Source: Karalla daura
Lineage: Eukaryota; Chordata; Actinopteri; Chaetodontiformes; Leiognathidae
DNA length: 64,000 bases
Assembly (NCBI GenBank): GCA_029224185.1
Contig: CM055199.1
Location: 17,281,767 to 17,345,766, forward strand
Direction of reading: 5' to 3'
The notes below the pieces were generated by a model, which was not told the origin of the DNA, ran no database searches, and saw nothing but the letters and a program-made list of their open reading frames with translations. A program made the position numbers and the translations under genes. The number at the start of each line of letters is the position of its first letter. Within the stretch, counting starts at the first letter, position 1. Shown in pieces: positions 53,922 to 63,008 of this stretch.

Positions 53922-54057
53922 TCTCAGACCTCCGTGGCTCCACCTTTGGAGCAGGAAGCGGCTGCTCTGCCTCCACCGACACCGACCGAGGAGCCCCCAG
54001 TCGCCGCCTCCACCTTCGCCCAGGCTCGGGTGGTTTGTCTCACCACCTCCACCCTCC

Positions 54058-54066
54058 ATGATGTGA
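54058..54066 (+). promoter_or_regulatory. ATG-ATG-TGA mini-uORF before dcaf5
   Basis: Two consecutive ATGs followed at once by TGA, in the same frame as the dcaf5 start 133 bp downstream. If the transcript starts upstream of this point, it is a start-stop element that would restrain dcaf5 translation. The transcription start is unknown. Confidence 0.4.
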
Positions 54067-54140
54067 CAGCTGCGGGGTCCGGGTCCAGCACAGCAGGGCA
54101 GAACAAAGCCACTTGTCCCCCCCTCTTTGTGTTGGAGGAA

Positions 54141-54198
54141 GACGGAGAAGGAGAAGGAGGTAGAAGAAGAAGAGGAGGAGGAGGAGGAGGAGGAGAAG
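54141..54198 (+). promoter_or_regulatory. Purine-only leader before the dcaf5 ATG
   Basis: 58 nt, almost all A and G with (GGA)n, directly before the start codon. In RNA it could form a GGA-type quadruplex next to the AUG. The frame is open through it back to the TGA at 54,064, but no in-frame ATG occurs before 54,199. Confidence 0.5.
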
Positions 54199-54406
54199 AT
54201 GAAGGTCCTGCAGGGCTGCGGAATGCGCTCCTCCGTGGGCTTTCTGTCCCGCAGGGAGCTGACCGGGCAGCCGCTCCTCAAGGAGGAGTTCCAGCGGCTG
54301 CGGCTGGCCGGCTGCACCAGCCTCTACAAGAAGGACATGCTGGGACACTTCGGCTGCGTCAACGCCATAGAGTTCTCCAACAACGGAGGGGAATGGCTGG
54401 TGTCCG
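54199..54406 (+). CDS. dcaf5: dcaf5 exon 1
   Basis: MKVLQGCGMRSSVGFLSRRE to SNNGGEWLVS plus one base. The ATG follows a 58-nt purine-only (GGA-rich) leader. The donor is gtaagttg, running directly into (CA)25. Confidence 0.95.
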
Positions 54407-54413
54407 GTAAGTT

Positions 54414-54467
<54 letters not shown>

Positions 54468-57400
54468 CATCCATTTTTTTTTGTAGCTTTCATGACTGGG
54501 ACTCAATGTGTTAGCATGCTAAGGCTAACTAGCACAGGGTACGTTAACTTGCATTAGCTGCCTTAGCTTCGCCTAGCTAGCTAGCTAGCTGGTTAACGTC
54601 AGGACCGGTCAAGCCCTTTCGTGACAGTCCATCAAACAACACCGAGGGCGGACGCCGAAGTGCACATTTCCCCCTACCACCTCCGGGGAGTTTGTCTGAT
54701 GGTGGCTAACGCCATCATAAACACACACACGCAGCTAATTCGTGGTCCTGAGAGGATTTAAACCCATCATCTGGCCCTGGCCTGGAGCTCCAGCCGGGGG
54801 GATGTTTACACTTTACAATGCAGCCTGGGTCCAACTTACTATGTCACAGACTCAGGAGCTGTGACTTCACCTGTGCAGGTTACATGAAATAATGACTCAG
54901 TTACTTTATTAACAGGGTACCAAAGCGCTTTGCAGCATGCAAAATGAGCAGAACCGAGATGAGAGAATATATTAGAGTGCACAATAGACAGGTATAGATA
55001 GGTGTCAAAGCAAATGCCCATATGCTTGTAATGCAGTCAGTAATATACATTTGTGACAATATACATAAAGCATTAAGATGCACTGTAATAAGTATGCATG
55101 CACGATATCAGTTCTGTTACAGTGTCATTTGTATATTCGGTGTATTCTTTACACTTTATGTAAAGAAAGTGTCTGGGTCCAACTTTGTATAGATAGATAG
55201 ATAGGTCGATGGATGTACTTTATTATCTCAGACTGGGAAATTACAGCGCACCAGCATAATACACAGTAACTGAGAGTAATGAAAAATACAAAAAGTCTGT
55301 ATAATCAACAATTCAGTAACAATGATGTGCTAAGTAAAAAGTGAAACCCTATCTGTGCAGTATCACAGAATGGGAACTTCACCTGCCTAGGTCGTATATG
55401 ATAACAATGCAATTAATTTGTACTGCACTTTTCAGAACATGGTAACTACGTGCTTGACAGCATATAAAACACACTGCAATGAATTCAGTTGACAGGACCA
55501 CAGACGTCCTTCAATGATGTAAAACTGGATAGATTTTCAGTTTGTTTTTACGATTAAAATAAAAAATAATTAAAATCTGAGGAGCTGGGATCAGATTTTT
55601 TAAAAGTATTTTTCAATTCAGGTTTTTCATAAACTTTGCATCCACAAAACACAGTGTTACAAGACTGGTCCATGAAGAAGTGAAAGGAAGAGAAACGGCA
55701 CGTACAATTCAAGACACAATAAGATTAAATAACCATTATTGCGTACATGGATCTAATTTGAGTTAAGTGCCCCATTGCTTCTTTTATTTGTCTATAGATG
55801 TCACTCAAGTCTTGATTATATTGAATCATTTCTCTGCTGAAATAAGTCCAAAGATATTAACGGATTTCCAAATGGAAATGGGAGGGTCATCTCCAACCCA
55901 CTTCACCACGATGGCCTTCTGAGGCAACATTAAAAGCAGGCTCGTTGCCTTGTTTTTCGAGCTCTTAGAAGACGACCTTAAAGTGGCCTGGTATCACAGT
56001 TTGGATGTGACTCGTTCTGTCCTCAGGGGGAGACGACCGGCGTGTTCTTCTGTGGCACATGGAGAAAGCCATCCACGCCCGGTCCAAGCCCGTGAAGCTG
56101 AAGGGAGAACACCTGTCCAACATCTTCTGCCTGGCCTTCGACAGCACCAACAGGAAGGTCTTCTCCGGGGGTAAGAGCTCGACCTTACCGTCTAATCTCT
56201 GCTCTTTCACAACCTCAAGAGCCCTCATCCCAGTCCTTGACCTGCTGCAGGTGTGTGTGTGTGTGTGTGTGGCTTCTAGGGAAAAGGTAAATCTGATTAT
56301 GTGGGAGAGCTTTGATGCTCTTCGCTTCAATAAATGCAATAAAAAAGAATGAAAGAGCAGCTCATGACGGACACGACACAGCTGTCTGAGACGCTGCAGG
56401 TGTTGAGTCGTGAACTAAAGGAACGAGCATGTACTCTCGACCTGCTCGTGTTTTTTTTTTGACGTCATTCTACGAGATGAAATATTTAAGGGATCCCGAT
56501 CTGTGCACGCAAGTGGCTGCACAAGTGTTGTAGTTACTTCACTGAGCATTAACGGTGTTGGGTATGAATTATAGATGGCGGGGGGAAAAGCAGAATGTAA
56601 GACTTGCTGTGTTATATTGTTCCACAGGCAGGCAGCACATAGTCAGTGGTGTCAGGCCAGGGTACAGATCAGTCAGGAAGATGAAATATAGATGACAGTG
56701 TCTGAAGATTTACCTGTTAGTTGATAGATAATTAACTCTCTGCACTGTTTAAATGCAGCTCTCAAGGGCAGGATAGCGCTGCATCTCAGCCCTGAAGGTG
56801 TTGTGCCTCTTCAGTTTTGTCTGTTTCTGTTTTGCAGGAAATGATGAACAGGTGATTCTCCACGATGTTGAGAGGTGGGTGGAATAACTTCATGACATCA
56901 TATTCACCTGTTGACCAGCACTTGTTATTGACTTTGCTGCTGTTGCATTCTAGGGGATAGAGGGGTCAGGGGTTGGTTATCAGAATAACAATTTATAAAC
57001 ATCTTTTTTATCATTTTTGCTTGTGTCTCTTTCTTTTATTATTCCTCTTACGGACTGTTTTTGAAAGTTAGAACCAACACAACCGTTGAGATAAATATCT
57101 TTTTCGTTTTTTCACCATCCAATACGAGAAAGCTGCCGTCACCATGGCAACCTCATCAGAGTTTCCACACAGCTGTTGGACTCCCCCCCCCCCCCCCTCT
57201 GCTCAGTCACCATGGCAACCATGATCAGAGGTTCAGCAGAAGCTGGTGCAGCAGTAATTACAGTCGTAGTAGTCATTTTTTTTTCAGTTTTTCGCAATGT
57301 GACTCAGCAGGAGGAAACTCCCAAGTTCTCCACAGTGGAATTTTCTAGTTATTAGTCAAAAATGGAGCTTCACTAGGTGGTACGGTATGTGAGTGGTTTG

Positions 57401-58394
57401 CACTGTTGCCTCACAACGAGGAGGGCCTGGGTCCGACTCCCAGTCAGACACTGTCCCCTAGACTCTGACATTTGTCTGTGTGGGTTGCATTTGTCAATCC
57501 GCTGCGTGCTTGTTTGTTTACTAAAGGCACACTAGACTCCTGTCTTCTGTGTGTGTGTCACTCAAAAACCTTGGTGCCAAATTTAATTCTGCCGTCAAGT
57601 TAATCCAGTGCTTGAGGTTTTTCGTCATGGTTAATACAATTGGAAAATCGAGCTGTTTCAGTGATTCAAAGGCCTTGAGAAAGTCGTCCCTGCCTGCTCC
57701 CTCTCTATCACAGCCCTGAGACTCTGGAACAGCAGCCCCCCCACATACCTCCAGATCTGCCCATCCTCCCCGCTATTCTCTTAAATAACTCACTCCATCT
57801 GAGTGCACCGCATGTGACTCTACTGGACGTTTAATCTGAGGGCCATTAATCACAAACTTGCCCCAAGCAGCTATTTTAACCAAGGTAGAAGTAACAGTTA
57901 TGGGATACAATCATGAGGATCATCGATAAGTGCTTATGGCGACCAAGAACAAGCCATACAGGACTGCAGCAAGTGATTATATGTGAATTGTCTCTTCAGC
58001 ATTGGTCAAGGAATATGCTGTAATACTATCAAAACTGTCTGTCCTGCCAGGAGAGAGACCCTGAACGTGTTCCTGCACATCGACGCCGTCTACAGCCTGT
58101 CCGTCAGCCCGGTCAACGACAACGTGTTCGCCAGCTCGTCGGACGACGGCCGCGTTCTGGTGTGGGACACCCGCGAGCCTCCCAACGGAGGTGAGACTGA
58201 GGGCGGCCGCGCCCCGAGCTCACTGTCCGGTGGCCGCAATCAAAATAACTGCACAATCATGTCAAAATGGCCGGTTGTGTCCTGTTCAGAAAGACAGGCC
58301 TCTGAGAATGAGAGCGCTCCCCACAGGCTGGGTAGGTCAGATAAGCTGTAACACTCAGGTGATGATCTCTCACTGTCTGGAAATAAAACTGCTG

Positions 58395-58444
<50 letters not shown>

Positions 58445-61287
58445 AGCAGACAGATGATGGAGGAATGAAAAGATTAGAAGGAGGTATTCTGCTCTGTGAA
58501 TCACTGGGTGATTGCAGCCGGTCTGGGTGATCGCTCGAATACGCAGAGCTCGTATGAGGAGCACGTCTTCTTTTTCCGCCTCCGTCTGGGTCTTAAAAAG
58601 CAGCAAACCAGGTCCAGGCAGCGGTCCGTGTCGTGGCAGACGCTCCACAGCCAGCCCGGAGGTGTATTTTAAGTGCGTGCGGCTGGCTGGAAAAGGCGCG
58701 TTGTGCTTCATGATATCTTATAAAGAAAAAAAGCAAACCGCGGCGGATCATCTTGCATGACATCCACATCCGTCTATTTTGGAAGCCTTCCTTGTGACCG
58801 AGTTGACCTAATAATACATTTAGCAGTAACCAGTACTCTGTCACGTCTGCTGCTGGCAGATTGTCCCTGTATTCCAGCCCCTGTGTGAACGAAGGGTGTT
58901 AATGATGCATTTATACCTCTGAAACAAACCAAACTGCCTCAGTGAGGTGGATATAGGACGCAAAGCCAAAACATATACTCTATGTAGGAATCCTGACTTC
59001 TGTTTGTCAAAGGTGTCAATTTCACCCATTAAAAAAACAACTCGTTCTGTCACCTGCTGGACCTTTAAGAGGCTCAAGTATGAAGAGCAGAGTCATTAAG
59101 AGTCACATACAACATATAGATACTGCATTGATCCCTGCATCAGTGCATCTGTCATAATATGGGTGGCAGATTATATTCACTTTGCCATTTAATCCAATGG
59201 CATCAGTCTAACCAGAACACATGGAAAATAAGAGTCTACAGCTATGATTGACTGCCTGTATTCTGAATGAAATGCTTCTGTAATGATGCTGAGACACTCA
59301 TAAGGATGTGATGGGCTTCAGACATCCTGTTTTACTGTGTTTCCATCCAACTATGTTTTAAACTGGCGCTTCATTCAGGAGATTCAGTGGAGGTGACGGG
59401 TCTGGGGATGGTCAGGGTAATAACTAACGTGACCGTTGTTCCTGCAGAGCCGTTCTGTCTGGCCAGCTACCCTTCAGCCTTCCACAGCGTCATGTTTAAC
59501 CCCGTGGAGCCCAGGCTCATAGCTACGGCCAACTCCAAGGAGGGAGTGGGACTATGGGACATCCGCAAGCCACGCAGGTGAGACTCTTCCCTCTGTTTGT
59601 TCCGGGTCATCTTCCCTGGACGTGTCGCACGTGAAAACCTTGCAAACCGGCAGAAATGTCCCCACCGTGGGGACAAACGTAGGATATTCTGCTCTATTCC
59701 GCTCTATACCGATCATCTCTATTCCAAAATGCACTGTGGCGCTTGCGTCCAGCAGGTGGCGATGTTGTCTCACAGTTAAAAGGCCGTTTGTCTCTCTGCC
59801 AAGTGCTGACGGCGAGGGTTTCATACCACTAATGTGACTCTGTGAAAACACTGAGTGTGTGTTTACACTCCGTCAGGTTTGTTTTCTTAGATTATTCATA
59901 CACCAGTGACAGGGCTCCCAGCTTCTCCTCCGCCTGGCGGCTCCCCGGCCGCCCCGTGCCGCCCCAGACGTGTTTACAGTCATCTCTGCCACGTTTTTGC
60001 TTAACAAATGACGCCTTAAAAAGTGTCATTTATAGCCAGGTTGGCATTTATTCAGTGGAATGGCCCTGTCGTTGTGTAAGTTATCACTGGATCGTGTTGG
60101 GATGCGCAGAGACGTAGCAGTTTATCGTGCGGTGAATCGATACGCATCTCGTGCTATTGTTCTTATGATTCGTTTCAACAGTTTGTTTTGAGAAGCGGTC
60201 TCACAGTGGTTCAAGGTATTTTGGAAAGCCAGGCCGGCTCTTTGGATCAAGAAGAGTCAACAACGGATTCAGCAGCTCAAGTCATTAAGACGTCATCGAT
60301 TATGAATGAAATCCAAAATTAGCAAAAACCACTTCAGTAGTCAGGCAGATCACTGTCTCTCTCCCTGTATATTCATTATTTATCCAGTAATTACACGTCT
60401 TAATGCTGTAGATGGCTAGGATGGTCCAGTTATATTGGGCCTTCCTACATTTTTTACGACCTCTCCCTTCAGCACCGAACCTTGTGTCTGGTAACGACCG
60501 GGGTCATTATAGTTTTAGATTTTCAATTTCAGTTTAGTTTGAATTAGTCTGGACTGTTGTCCCCTCTCTAATTCAGTTCGTTTTTATCAGCTCTCAGAGT
60601 GGGTTCGCTAGTGGCTGTTAATTTCCGTCTTTTTTCAAATGCTTAGTTTAGTTTTGATTAGTTTCAGTTTCTCATGCTTTGTCAGGTGCCTGATTCAAAA
60701 GATCAGAGGAAGTATTGCGAAATAAATCTCAAAGACATCCTGGCAGTAGATGAGAAAAAAAACAAGAAGTTAATGAACTGTGAAGTGCCGTTTGGAGCCT
60801 CCAGATCACGTAAAACTGCTCGAGCCAAATAAATTGATTTCCTATCAGTCCGACACTGTCAAAGACCAAAACAAAGGGAGTTTTAGCCACAATTACAATA
60901 CGTTTTAGTCAGTTTCCCTTACTTTTTATTCTATCTTTTGATGATAGTTTTGATTTATTTCGGGTAATGAACATGTTTTCTCAGTAGTTTCTGTTGTTAG
61001 GTTGGTCTGCATTAGCAGTAGTAGCCTGGGTCCTGACTGATCTGTGCTCCTGACCCTGCCCCCCCGCCCCCAGCTCTCTGCTGCGCTACGGCGGCAGCAT
61101 GTCCCTGCAGAGCGCCATGAGCGTGCGCTTCAACAGCACCGGCACGCAGCTGCTGGCCCTGCGCCGCCGCCTGCCGCCCGTCCTCTACGAGCTGCACTCC
61201 CGCCTGCCCAGCTTCCAGTTCGACAACCAGGGCTACTTCAACTCCTGCACCATGAAGAGCTGCTGCTTCGCCGGAGACAGAGACCAG
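54199..61287 (+). CDS. dcaf5: dcaf5, coding exons 1 to 6 (3' partial): DDB1- and CUL4-associated factor 5
   Basis: DCAF5 is a WD40 substrate receptor of the CUL4-DDB1 ubiquitin ligase, nuclear, reported to target methylated proteins and incompletely assembled SWI/SNF complexes (family knowledge). Six exons give 291 residues ending at a codon boundary after GDRDQ. The human protein is 942 residues, so the rest of the propeller and the long acidic/Ser-rich tail lie past the window edge. WD repeats are clear: LGHFGCVNAIEFSNNGGEWL with GGDDRRVLLWHME; GEHLSNIFCLAF with GGNDEQVILHD; DAVYSLSVSPVND with SSSDDGRVLVWDTRE; and SVMFNPVEPRLIATANSKE with GVGLWDIRKP. WDTR and WDIR fit the WDxR (DWD) box used to dock on DDB1. 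The start ATG (54,199) is chosen because MRSSVGFLSRREL matches human MRSVVGFLSQRGL just after it. Confidence 0.96.
54407..56026. other. dcaf5 intron 1
   Basis: Starts with (CA)25. It carries a TAGC run near 54,575 and diverged dispersed-repeat tails: an aagcgctttgcagc motif near 54,920 and, near 55,215, actttattatctcagactgg, a motif common in teleost repeats. No other exon is seen. Confidence 0.6.
54414..54463. repeat. (CA)25 next to the dcaf5 exon 1 donor
   Basis: Uninterrupted CA run that starts seven bases after the exon 1 border. Confidence 0.97.
56027..56170 (+). CDS. dcaf5: dcaf5 exon 2
   Basis: Completes Gly, then GDDRRVLLWHMEKAIHARSK and GEHLSNIFCLAFDSTNRKVF. Acceptor cctcag, donor gtaaga. 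Confidence 0.96.
56250..56272. repeat. (GT)n microsatellite
   Basis: About 11 GT units in dcaf5 intron 2. Confidence 0.93.
56460..56467. promoter_or_regulatory. CRE palindrome TGACGTCA
   Basis: Perfect 8-bp palindrome in dcaf5 intron 2. Function not shown. Confidence 0.3.
56838..56874 (+). CDS. dcaf5: dcaf5 exon 3
   Basis: A 37-nt exon: completes Gly, then NDEQVILHDVE plus two bases. Small but fully conserved with human. Acceptor ttgcag, donor gtgggt. Confidence 0.95.
57138..57219. promoter_or_regulatory. Twin RFX X-box palindromes
   Basis: gtcaccatggcaac occurs at 57,138 to 57,151 and again at 57,206 to 57,219, each followed by a similar catcagag/gatcagag flank: a 68-bp direct duplication around a C run. 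Confidence 0.5.
57373..57500 (+). repeat. Degenerate tRNA-SINE-like repeat
   Basis: taggtggtacggtatgtgag, tggtttgcactgttgcctca, ggcctgggtccgactccc (B-box-like), tctgtgtgggttgcat. Same family as positions 1 to 115. Confidence 0.6.
57690..57790 (+). mobile_element. Possible LINE 3' coding fossil
   Basis: One frame reads TALRLWNSSPPTYLQIC. It resembles the ALxLWNSLPxxLR motif found near the C-terminus of fish LINE reverse-transcriptase ORFs. The fragment is short and has no other domain. Confidence 0.35.
58051..58190 (+). CDS. dcaf5: dcaf5 exon 4
   Basis: Completes Arg, then RETLNVFLHIDAVYSLSVSP and NDNVFASSSDDGRVLVWDTR, then EPPNG. It includes a WDxR motif. Acceptor tgccag, donor gtgaga. Confidence 0.96.
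58395..58445. repeat. Compound (GT)n(GA)n microsatellite
   Basis: About 18 GT units followed by seven GA units, dcaf5 intron 4. Confidence 0.95.
59448..59577 (+). CDS. dcaf5: dcaf5 exon 5
   Basis: Completes Glu, then PFCLASYPSAFHSVMFNPVE and PRLIATANSKEGVGLWDIRK. It holds the second WDxR motif. Acceptor ctgcag, donor gtgaga. Confidence 0.97.
59746..59763 (+). promoter_or_regulatory. CTCF-like motif
   Basis: cgtccagcaggtggcgat fits the CTCF core (CCAGCAGGTGGCG). dcaf5 intron 5. Unproved. Confidence 0.4.
60500..60985. repeat. Probable diverged dispersed repeat (tttagtt-rich)
   Basis: tcattatagttttagatttt, tcagtttagtttgaattagt, gttttgattagtttcag and tagttttgatttatttcggg resemble a T-rich fish repeat. 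The limits are by eye. Confidence 0.4.
61074..61287 (+). CDS. dcaf5: dcaf5 exon 6
   Basis: Completes Ser, then SLLRYGGSMSLQSAMSVRFN, LALRRRLPPVLYELHSRLP and FNSCTMKSCCFAGDRDQ. GC-rich. Acceptor cccccag, donor gtgggt. The next human exon (YILSGSDDFNLYMW) is not found in the remaining 2.7 kb. Confidence 0.97.
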
Positions 61288-61415
61288 GTGGGTGGCTCCT
61301 CCCTGGGAGGAAAAAACAACAACAACAAAAAAAAGGGAAAGAAAACTGTTCCAAACAAGCTCGGATCAGTCCCAGTGTTTCCAGATCTGCAGCTGTCTGC
61401 CATACAAGGGAAAAC

Positions 61416-61713
61416 AGTAGCACTAACTCCTCCTTATTAAGCATTTATGAAGCATCAGTTAACACGTTTGTTCATCATTAGTAAACTGTTAACGCTTAAT
61501 CATTTCTCATCAGGTAATCATTCAGAGATGAGAGATAATTCTAACTCTTAGTCATAATTTTCAGTTAATCTTAACCTTAACCTCATCTTTCTCAATCATT
61601 TCTCATCATCATCTATAGATGAGACATGATTAAGAGTTTACTAATGATTAACAAAGGTGCTAAATGATGCTTCATAAATGCTTAATAAGGAGGAGTTATT
61701 TCAAAGTGCTACC
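61416..61713. mobile_element. Foldback (MITE-like) element in dcaf5 intron 6
   Basis: Inverted arms of about 80 bp. ctccttattaagcatttatg at 61,429 pairs with cataaatgcttaataaggag near 61,673. Further in, atcattagtaaact pairs with agtttactaatgat, and tctcatc with gatgaga. The spacer is about 100 bp. The outer ends (agtagcact / agtgctacc) also pair. The low divergence between arms suggests a fairly young element. Confidence 0.75.
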
Positions 61714-62121
61714 GGAACAACAACCCAGCCAGCACTGACTAATACATGTGAGCGAACATCTGAGAACGTCTGAGAACGTGCAGACTGTGGTGAATGAAGA
61801 AGATGGTTTCATTTACACACACAGCAGTGGGTCCAAAATAAGCACCGGGCTACTTCCAAACATGGCTACGTCTCGGTCCTAGTCTTCTAATATAGTGCTT
61901 TTCTAGCCTTTTCTAGCCTTTGACGTGACGTCTCGTCCTGCCTCACAGACATAGTTCACTCACTGGTGGTGGAAGCTTCCTCTGCACAGTTGAGCTCGTC
62001 TGTCTGACCAGTAGCTTCAACCGTTCACACACGTTCAGAGCTTTAAGATGCAGCGTAGGGGGCAGAGTGGGATTCCCCAAATATTTTAGTATTGTATTGT
62101 ATTTTAGTTTATCATCTATTT

Positions 62122-62190
62122 AATATAATAATAATAATAATAATAATAACAATAATAACAACAACAACAACAACAATAATAATAATAACA
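62122..62190. repeat. (AAT)n/(AAC)n tract
   Basis: ataata and acaaca units, dcaf5 intron 6. Confidence 0.93.
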
Positions 62191-63000
62191 AATGTAATAT
62201 TTATAATAGATATAATATTTATAATGAATATAATATTTATAATAATATTTTATCATTTTATTTATTTATTTATTTTAATTATTTTTACCTAATTTTTTAA
62301 CTTTTTTTTTTTACATTTTGTGTTACCCTTTTATCAGCTGCTTATCAAGTACATCGCCGTTGTTTTGACTTTAGGATTTAGCCTGAAGTTTTACACAATA
62401 ATAGTTGTAATGGGTGAATAAATCCATGTTACACAGCCTCGTCAAAATATTTATGTCACAGCAAAGAGAGAAAAGGGTCCAAAGCCACAGCAGAACAAGA
62501 AGTCAAACATTTCCCAGCATTTCCAGATGCACTGGTCAATTTCTGCACAGGGGACGTCGTCTGAATTCTAGTTGATAAGAAAAAGTAAATAAACAAATAA
62601 AAACTCATGTTGCATACGCAGTACTGTCTCCAAAGTTAACACCTTAACACATTTCCATCAACTGCTAAAATCTGCTCATGTGAAGAATATCACCATATCA
62701 GAAATTAGCCTTAAATTTGTTCTATAATTGCATCTTCCTGTAATAATCATCATCATAATAGGTGAATAAATATGTTAGAACATTGTTAAAATATCAGTCA
62801 CAGTTGTCTGATGTGGCAGGTGTTTCTCATTGTGCAGAAGATATATAAAAAAGACACCTACAGTAAGAAGTCTATAGAAGTTTCCATTTCCATGTGTAGC
62901 AGTAAGTGTTGCCTGGCTTGCAGTACAGCAGGGGTACAGCAGCCTGGACCCGGGAGCGTGGTCGCCGTAGCTCGTACGAGCGAAGCGCCATGAGCAAAGG

Positions 63001-63008
63001 TGACGTCA
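63001..63008. promoter_or_regulatory. CRE palindrome TGACGTCA
   Basis: Perfect 8-bp palindrome in dcaf5 intron 6, in a locally CpG-containing stretch. Function not shown. Confidence 0.3.

Larger units (their letters stand above)
52115..54057. other. ccdc174 3' UTR and spacer to dcaf5
   Basis: No coding exon is visible. 52,150 to 52,330 holds a tRNA-SINE-like fossil (cctcatagcgacaggtccc, then gtttgaacctct) followed by the tail motif ctttatttatcccccaagg, which is common in fish repeats. 53,570 to 53,810 is AT-rich with ATT/AAT runs. 53,861 to 53,921 is a GA run. 53,930 to 54,190 is GC-rich and is the likely dcaf5 promoter. Confidence 0.5.
56875..58050. other. dcaf5 intron 3
   Basis: Holds two RFX X-box-like palindromes 68 bp apart (57,138 and 57,206) with a C run between them, a diverged tRNA-SINE-like fossil (57,373 to 57,500) and a possible LINE 3' fragment (57,690 to 57,790). 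Confidence 0.6.
59578..61073. other. dcaf5 intron 5
   Basis: Contains a CTCF-like motif at 59,746 to 59,763 and, from about 60,500 to 60,985, T-rich sequence with many tttagtt motifs that resembles a diverged dispersed teleost repeat. No exon is seen. Confidence 0.5.

Noticed and set aside
54127..54198. Upstream start of dcaf5 at a TTG, giving a Glu-rich extension
   Set aside because: Not an ATG, and the extension is a translated GGA repeat absent from other DCAF5 proteins. The ATG at 54,199 fits the family start.
53850..54410. 186-codon open frame over dcaf5 exon 1
   Set aside because: It reads exon 1 in a wrong frame. The WD40 sequence is in the frame starting at 54,199.
61044..61481. 145-codon Ala/Pro/Arg-rich frame over dcaf5 exon 6
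   Set aside because: GC-rich shadow of the real exon, which matches human DCAF5 in another frame.
62092..62292. Ile/Thr-rich 66-codon frame
   Set aside because: Translation of an AAT/AAC run and AT-rich sequence.
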